DNA from: an uncultured bacterium
GTDB taxonomy: Bacteria; Cyanobacteriota; Vampirovibrionia; Gastranaerophilales; Gastranaerophilaceae
Direction: 5' to 3'
Length of the DNA: 10,870 nt
Assembly (NCBI GenBank): GCA_900551675.1
Contig: URXH01000070.1
Coordinates: 1-10,870 of the forward strand
In this document: positions 7,124 to 10,870 of the stretch, in pieces
How positions within the stretch are numbered: position 1 is the first letter of the stretch
How the letters are laid out: the number at the start of each line of letters is the position of its first letter
Made by a program: the position numbers and the translations under genes
The notes under the pieces: generated by a model
What the model was told of the DNA's origin: nothing
Seen by the model: only the letters and a program-made list of their open reading frames with translations
Databases searched by the model: none

Positions 7124-7408
7124 TTATTTTTTTGTTAATCTGTGATAAATTTGTTTAATTATTGACGGCTTTTTAAACGGTTTATTCAAATCTTCTATAA
7201 GTTTCAATCTTTTAACATTTTCGTTATAAGCTTTGTACCAGCTTTTAACTACTTTTATCGGGTTATGAACTGAAGGGCCTGAGATGTTTTCCATTGTTTT
7301 AAAACATCTTAACTCTATTCCTTCAAGTTTACGTTTGGAATCTCTCGTTATATTACGTCTGTCTTTTGTAGCTCCTATAATTGCATTTATTGTTCTTTGA
7401 ATTTTCAT
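7124..7408 (-). CDS. Small basic protein of unknown function
   Basis: A 94-aa protein rich in Lys and Arg with no Cys, no signal peptide and no membrane segment. It is probably mostly helical. I do not recognise a family. AAAGG lies 5 bases before the ATG, supporting the start. It lies just after the intrinsic terminator of the acetate-CoA ligase gene, with only about 20 bases between the T-run and the ATG. It therefore depends on read-through or on a promoter inside the hairpin, where TATAAT is present at 7455-7450 (minus) without a clear -35. About 87 bp of AT-rich DNA with no clear hairpin separate it from the EF-hand gene. Confidence 0.6.
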   Translation of the reverse strand: MKIQRTINAIIGATKDRRNITRDSKRKLEGIELRCFKTMENISGPSVHNPIKVVKSWYKAYNENVKRLKLIEDLNKPFKKPSIIKQIYHRLTKK

Positions 7409-7428
7409 ATCTGCCTTTCTATCGGGGT

Positions 7429-7465
7429 AAAAACCGGTCTTTTATATATATTATAAAAGACCGGT
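7429..7465 (-). terminator. Intrinsic terminator after the acetate-CoA ligase gene
   Basis: ACCGGTCTTTTATA (7433-7446) and TATAAAAGACCGGT (7452-7465) form a perfect 14-bp stem with a 5-base loop. On the minus strand it is followed by TTTTT (7433-7429). It lies 37 bases after the ligase stop codon and just upstream of the SD of the 94-aa gene. Confidence 0.88.
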
Positions 7466-7501
7466 AAATATTATTTTTTGCTATTATTAATTTTATAGGA
7501 A

Positions 7502-9661
7502 TTAACCGCAGCAGCAGGAAGATGCGCATGTACATCCTAAAGCTTCTTTAGCTTCTTCTAATCTTACTTTGATACGTCCGTCAACAGCAATTCCTTCTCC
7601 TGTAGTTTCAGAAATTAACAGCGGGTTAATATCTAATTCATCTATGAATTTGAAATCGCTTACAAGTTGAGACAATCTCAGTAAAGTTTCCTGAATCTGG
7701 TTGATCTGTGCAGGTTTTGTACCTCTTGCACCTTCTAACAATTTGTAAGCTTTTACGGATTTAATCATATCCATAGCATCAACATCTGTTAAAGGAGCAA
7801 TTCTGAATGTTACGTCTTTCATAACTTCAACGAATACACCGCCTAAGCCAAACATCATCATAGGACCGTATTGAGGGTCTGTTGCGATACCGCAAACCAT
7901 TTCGCGGCTGCCTTTTACCATTTCTTGGATGATAACGCCTTCAAGACCGTCTAACAATCCTTTTGATTCCAATCTTTCAAGAAGTGCTTTGTATTCTTTT
8001 CTCAATTGTTCTTCTGATTTGATGTTAACAACAACACCGCCTACGTCTGTTTTGTGTGATGTTGTTTTAGAAGTCATTTTCATTACAACAGGGTAGCCGA
8101 TTGAGTTTCCGAGTTCAACAACTTCTTCTTCATTTGTTGCAAGACCGTATTTGCAGGCACGGATTCCGTATGCCTGTAATACATCGATAGATTCAAGAGT
8201 TGTAAGCTGTGCTCTGCCTTCTTTGATAGAGTTTGCAATAATTTTTTCAACTTTAGCTCTGTCAACATCATAGCAAGGAATTTTGCCTTCTTCTCTTTCC
8301 ATCCATAATCTTTGCTGGTTTAATCTGTTCAAACCGTCAGCAGCCTGTTCTGCGTACATAAAGAACGGCATATTAACATTCATATCAGAAAGTTTTGAGA
8401 AGAATTCATTCTTGGTCATAAATACGCCGATAATCGGTTTTTGCGGATTTTTAGCCTTAATTTCCATTAGAGCCTGAGCAACATCAATATCTTTCAAGCC
8501 TAAGAACGGAAGATAGATTGTAATAATCATATCAACGTTTTCATCGGCAATAACTGTTTCAAGAGTTTGTTTGTAGTGTTCGATAGGAGCTGATGCAATC
8601 ATATCTATCGGGTTTTTAACAGATGCTGCAGAAGGTAAGAAGCTTCTTAATTTTTCTTTTGTTGCATCTGAAATTTTAGCCATTTGCATACCGTATTCAC
8701 ATACAGCATCTGTAGCCATAATTCCGGGGCCGCCTGAGTTTGTGATGATAGCTACTCTGTCGCCTTTTGGAATAGGGCAGTTTGCAAATACTTTTGCAGT
8801 TTCAAAAAGGTTTTGCAAAGAAAATTCTCTGATAACGCCTGACTGATGCAATAATGCTGCCGCAGCTTTATCAGCACCTGCTAAAGAGCCTGTGTGAGAA
8901 GACGCAGCTGAAGCACCTGCAGCAGAACGTCCTGCTTTAAGAGCCAAAATCGGTTTTTTCTTTGTAATTCTTGATGCTAATTTTCTAAAGTTTGCAGGGT
9001 TTTGAATTGACTCCATATACAAAAGAATCTGCTGGACATCATCGTCATTTTCCCAGTATTCAATAGCTGTTTCAGCGTTAACATCAGCCTGATTGCCGAT
9101 TGAAATAAATTGTGCAAAACCTAAGTTAAGGTCTTTCAAAATATTCAAAATACCGCCGCCTAAAGCACCTGACTGAGAAACAAAGCCGATATTTCCGCGT
9201 TCAGGCAGAGATTCTGCAAAGCAGCCGTCCATTCTGATTTCAGGGTTGGTGTTTACAACTCCTAAGCAGTTAGGACCAACACATCTCATTCCGTATTCTT
9301 TAATTTTTTGAACTAATTGTTTTTCAAGTTCAGCACCTTCAGCTCCTGTTTCTTTGAAGCCTGCAGTGATTATACAAATACCTGTAATGCCTTTTTCGTG
9401 GCACTGGTCAATTGTTGATAATACAAATTTAGCGTTAACTACAATAATTGCAAGGTCAACTTCTCCCGGGACTTCCAGTACAGAAGTGTAAGCCTGAAGC
9501 CCTTCAATTATTCCGCCTTTAGGGTTTACAGGATAAATTTTTCCGTTGAATTTGTATTCCTGTAATCTTTTCATAATATCCGAACCGATGGTGTGGTCTT
9601 TTGTTGACGCACCAATTACCGCTATTGATTTCGGTTTCATGATTTTGTCTAAATTACTCAT
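7502..9661 (-). CDS. Acetate-CoA ligase (ADP-forming), fused alpha and beta subunits
   Basis: A 719-aa cytoplasmic enzyme that converts acetyl-CoA (or a related acyl-CoA), ADP and phosphate to acid, CoA and ATP, giving substrate-level ATP in fermentation. Domain order is: CoA-binding Rossmann domain (about 5-135, with A-V-I-G-A-S near the start and C-V-G-P-N-C-L-G at 127-134); succinyl-CoA-ligase-like domain (about 150-290, with V-S-Q-S-G-A-L at 161-167); linking ligase domain (about 300-460); ATP-grasp domain (about 485-705). H256 in S-S-H-T-G-S-L-A-G is the predicted phosphohistidine. H536 in S-H-K-T-D-V-G-G-V is the matching ATP-grasp histidine. The length fits single-chain enzymes without a GNAT domain. 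The last ten residues hold five Cys (710, 712, 716-718), which is unusual. SD AAAGGA sits 8 bases before ATG, in the loop of a 5-bp TTACG/CGTAA hairpin. The gene ends in its own terminator. Confidence 0.95.
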   Translation of the reverse strand: MSNLDKIMKPKSIAVIGASTKDHTIGSDIMKRLQEYKFNGKIYPVNPKGGIIEGLQAYTSVLEVPGEVDLAIIVVNAKFVLSTIDQCHEKGITGICIITAGFKETGAEGAELEKQLVQKIKEYGMRCVGPNCLGVVNTNPEIRMDGCFAESLPERGNIGFVSQSGALGGGILNILKDLNLGFAQFISIGNQADVNAETAIEYWENDDDVQQILLYMESIQNPANFRKLASRITKKKPILALKAGRSAAGASAASSHTGSLAGADKAAAALLHQSGVIREFSLQNLFETAKVFANCPIPKGDRVAIITNSGGPGIMATDAVCEYGMQMAKISDATKEKLRSFLPSAASVKNPIDMIASAPIEHYKQTLETVIADENVDMIITIYLPFLGLKDIDVAQALMEIKAKNPQKPIIGVFMTKNEFFSKLSDMNVNMPFFMYAEQAADGLNRLNQQRLWMEREEGKIPCYDVDRAKVEKIIANSIKEGRAQLTTLESIDVLQAYGIRACKYGLATNEEEVVELGNSIGYPVVMKMTSKTTSHKTDVGGVVVNIKSEEQLRKEYKALLERLESKGLLDGLEGVIIQEMVKGSREMVCGIATDPQYGPMMMFGLGGVFVEVMKDVTFRIAPLTDVDAMDMIKSVKAYKLLEGARGTKPAQINQIQETLLRLSQLVSDFKFIDELDINPLLISETTGEGIAVDGRIKVRLEEAKEALGCTCASSCCCG

Positions 9662-9664
9662 TTT

Positions 9665-9683
9665 TTACGTCCTTTCTTCGTAA
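9665..9683 (-). promoter_or_regulatory. SD of the acetate-CoA ligase in a small hairpin loop
   Basis: On the minus strand TTACG (9683-9679) can pair with CGTAA (9669-9665). The 9-base loop and adjoining base contain AAGAAAGGA, so the SD is presented single-stranded. The stem is only 5 bp and may be chance. Confidence 0.3.
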
Positions 9684-9707
9684 TTTAAAGTTCTTAGTTT
9701 TATATTT

Positions 9708-10088
9708 TTATGTAAATAAATTTTTTATTTTACCCCAAAAAGTTTTTGACTGTTCTTCTTTAATTCGGGATAATTTATTTCTGTGGCTGTAACTTACAAG
9801 TTTTGCAGTACCTATAACAGCTTCGGGATGTGCAACCGTTTTCATTGATGTTACTTTTTGAGCTTCATATCTTTCTGTTTCTTTTGCATTTTTGGCAGCT
9901 GTTATTCTTACATTATTCCACCAGTTATTTTCAACAAAGATATCAAATTTATTATTTTTTATAATATTCATTGTATTTAACTGTTTGACAGCCTGTTGTA
10001 ATTTTTTGCTGCCGTAAGGATTTCGATATTGCTTAATAAAAACAGCTTTGCCTTGAAAATTTGTTGATTGAATGTTTTGAACCTGCAT
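9708..10088 (-). CDS. 126-aa protein with N-terminal FxGK motif, unknown function
   Basis: A 126-aa soluble, basic protein without Cys or a signal peptide. It starts M-Q-V-Q-N-I-Q-S-T-N-F-Q-G-K, an N-terminal motif similar to that of the EF-hand protein in this window and familiar from many otherwise unrelated Gastranaerophilales proteins. The rest is probably helical, with a W-W pair near 56-57 and a basic C-terminus ending F-W-G-K-I-K-N-L-F-T, possibly an amphipathic helix. No enzyme motif is seen. SD AAAGGA lies 5 bases before the ATG and abuts the stop codon of the radical SAM gene. The genes are 11 bases apart, so they form an operon and may be translationally coupled. Confidence 0.72.
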   Translation of the reverse strand: MQVQNIQSTNFQGKAVFIKQYRNPYGSKKLQQAVKQLNTMNIIKNNKFDIFVENNWWNNVRITAAKNAKETERYEAQKVTSMKTVAHPEAVIGTAKLVSYSHRNKLSRIKEEQSKTFWGKIKNLFT

Positions 10089-10099
10089 AATGTTCCTTT

Positions 10100-10714
10100 C
10101 TAATATCCGTTAACGATCCACTCTCTGACTCTGAATTTTGCGCCTAAATCATTTGCGATTTTTTCGCATTTTTCAAGGTCAAGATGTCTTCCTTTGTAAC
10201 CTTCAACAACGCTTGCCGTAACTGATATTCCTTCATCAGAGCAGGCTTTTATAAACTTTTTCATCTCTTCGTAAGCTTCCGTAAATTTTGGTCGGGAAAG
10301 TTCATCATATTCTTCTTTTGTAGCTCCGTTTAAGCTTACCGAAAATTCATCAACAAGGCCTTTTAATTCCGGAACGACATTTCTTTTGTAAACAAAATTG
10401 GCATGTCCGTTTGTATTAACTCGAATTTTTGTTTGGGGGTAATTGTCTTTTATATATTTTGCAGTTTCTTTCAAAACATCTAATTTCATCATCGGCTCGC
10501 CGTATCCGCAGAAGATTACTTCTTTGGTAAGTTCAAATTTTTTAAATTGTTGAATTACATCATCGGCAGTTGAATTTTCATTATCAAGCCATAGTTCCTG
10601 TCCTTTGACATCGTTTTTGTCTTTCCTAAGGCAAAAGATGCAATCATTTGTACATCTGTTAGTAAGATTTATATAAATTTTCCCATCGAGTAAATATACT
10701 AAAGTGTTTGCCAT
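10100..10714 (-). CDS. Radical SAM protein, TatD-associated type
   Basis: A 204-aa radical S-adenosylmethionine enzyme. The 4Fe-4S cluster motif is C21-T-N-D-C25-I-F-C28 (CxxxCxxC) after a short strand (I-Y-I-N-L-T-N-R). The SAM-contacting G-Y-G-E-P (70-74) follows, then N-T-N-G-H (about 100-104) and S-V-S-L-N-G at the next barrel strand. The small size and these motifs match the TatD-linked radical SAM group, often encoded beside the TatD nuclease. Here the visible neighbour is instead a 126-aa FxGK protein 11 bases downstream; upstream is a divergent gene. The reaction is unknown. SD GAAAGG is 6 bases before ATG. No clear -35/-10 pair is seen, but an inverted repeat, CGATAA-N5-TTATCG, lies 12 bases upstream. 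Confidence 0.87.
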   Translation of the reverse strand: MANTLVYLLDGKIYINLTNRCTNDCIFCLRKDKNDVKGQELWLDNENSTADDVIQQFKKFELTKEVIFCGYGEPMMKLDVLKETAKYIKDNYPQTKIRVNTNGHANFVYKRNVVPELKGLVDEFSVSLNGATKEEYDELSRPKFTEAYEEMKKFIKACSDEGISVTASVVEGYKGRHLDLEKCEKIANDLGAKFRVREWIVNGY

Positions 10715-10725
10715 GACTAGCCTTT

Positions 10726-10742
10726 CGATAACTAAATTATCG
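10726..10742. repeat. Inverted repeat CGATAA-CTAAA-TTATCG in the divergent gap
   Basis: A perfect 6-bp inverted repeat with a 5-base gap lies between the radical SAM start and the divergent plus-strand promoter. Its size and place suit a repressor operator, or a short hairpin in the radical SAM mRNA leader. The rest of the 122-bp gap holds the promoter and SD of the plus-strand gene. Confidence 0.4.
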
Positions 10743-10774
10743 CACGGGCAAAATTTTTTTACAAGTAATTTGCC

Positions 10775-10830
10775 TTGAAAAATATTAAAAGATATATTAT
10801 AATAAGAATATAAGTAATATATGAAAGGAG
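10775..10830 (+). promoter_or_regulatory. Sigma70 promoter and SD of the right-edge gene
   Basis: TTGAAA (10775-10780), 17 bases, TATAAT (10798-10803), then a leader of about 27 bases with AAAGGAG (10824-10830), 6 bases before ATG at 10837. It is the best conventional promoter plus SD in the window. Confidence 0.82.
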
Positions 10831-10836
10831 TGCTTT

Positions 10837-10870
10837 ATGAGAGATTTGTTAAGAAGTATTAATCGGGGGG
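10837..10870 (+). CDS. Start of an unidentified gene, cut by the window end
   Basis: Eleven codons are visible (M-R-D-L-L-R-S-I-N-R-G). The promoter and SD directly upstream make a real start very likely. The product cannot be identified. The last codons fall in a CGGGGGG run that may be a sequencing or assembly artefact, so N-R-G should not be trusted. Confidence 0.7.
   Translation, partial: MRDLLRSINRG

Noticed and set aside
8083..8477. 62- and 64-codon frames inside the acetate-CoA ligase gene
   Set aside because: Shadows of a strongly conserved 719-aa enzyme in other frames.

Overview
The window looks like a piece of a low-GC, anaerobic, fermentative gut bacterium. The best guess is a non-photosynthetic cyanobacterial relative (Gastranaerophilales / Vampirovibrionia, formerly Melainabacteria). 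The lineage call is an inference. It rests on the AT-rich intergenic DNA, the ADP-forming acetyl-CoA synthetase, the spmA/spmB pair without other sporulation genes, lineage-type small zinc-ribbon and Cys-rich proteins, and two unrelated proteins that start with the same short N-terminal 'IQ...FxG(E)K' motif. A 16S rRNA or marker-gene search would settle it.

Layout. Positions 1-2063 are the 3' three quarters of a 23S rRNA gene, followed by 5S rRNA (about 2140-2256) and a strong intrinsic terminator (2266-2303). A plus-strand block follows: a secreted L,D-transpeptidase that begins 13 bases after the terminator; a membrane-anchored PD-(D/E)XK-like protein; a 272-aa protein with an N-terminal phage-MuF-like Cys/His motif, a helical middle and a separate C-terminal domain; a 79-aa Cys-containing membrane or secreted protein; and a zinc-ribbon protein. 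The zinc-ribbon gene overlaps tail-to-tail with a long minus-strand block. In that block's direction of transcription the genes are: radical SAM protein and a 126-aa protein (one operon), ADP-forming acetate-CoA ligase with its own terminator, a 94-aa basic protein, a secreted EF-hand protein, spmA and spmB. At the right edge a new plus-strand gene starts behind a near-consensus sigma70 promoter and Shine-Dalgarno (SD) site.

How the genes fit together. The acetate-CoA ligase would make ATP and acetate from acetyl-CoA, as expected of a fermenter. The L,D-transpeptidase acts on peptidoglycan. SpmA and SpmB are inner-membrane 'gate' proteins of unclear role outside spore formers. The remainder are lineage-type genes with no firm function.

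The strongest non-gene signals are regulatory. (1) Four genes (starts at 3103, 4463, 4733 and 6338) have a -10 box exactly six bases before ATG and no SD site, as expected for leaderless mRNAs, while most neighbours have clear SD sites. (2) A perfect minus-strand terminator at 2941-2981 has no gene to serve, but a promoter-like pair lies just upstream of it, suggesting a small RNA of about 70 nt. (3) The spmA-spmB gap can fold in two mutually exclusive ways, one of which hides the spmB SD. The left edge inside 23S and the G-run at the right edge look like assembly boundaries.
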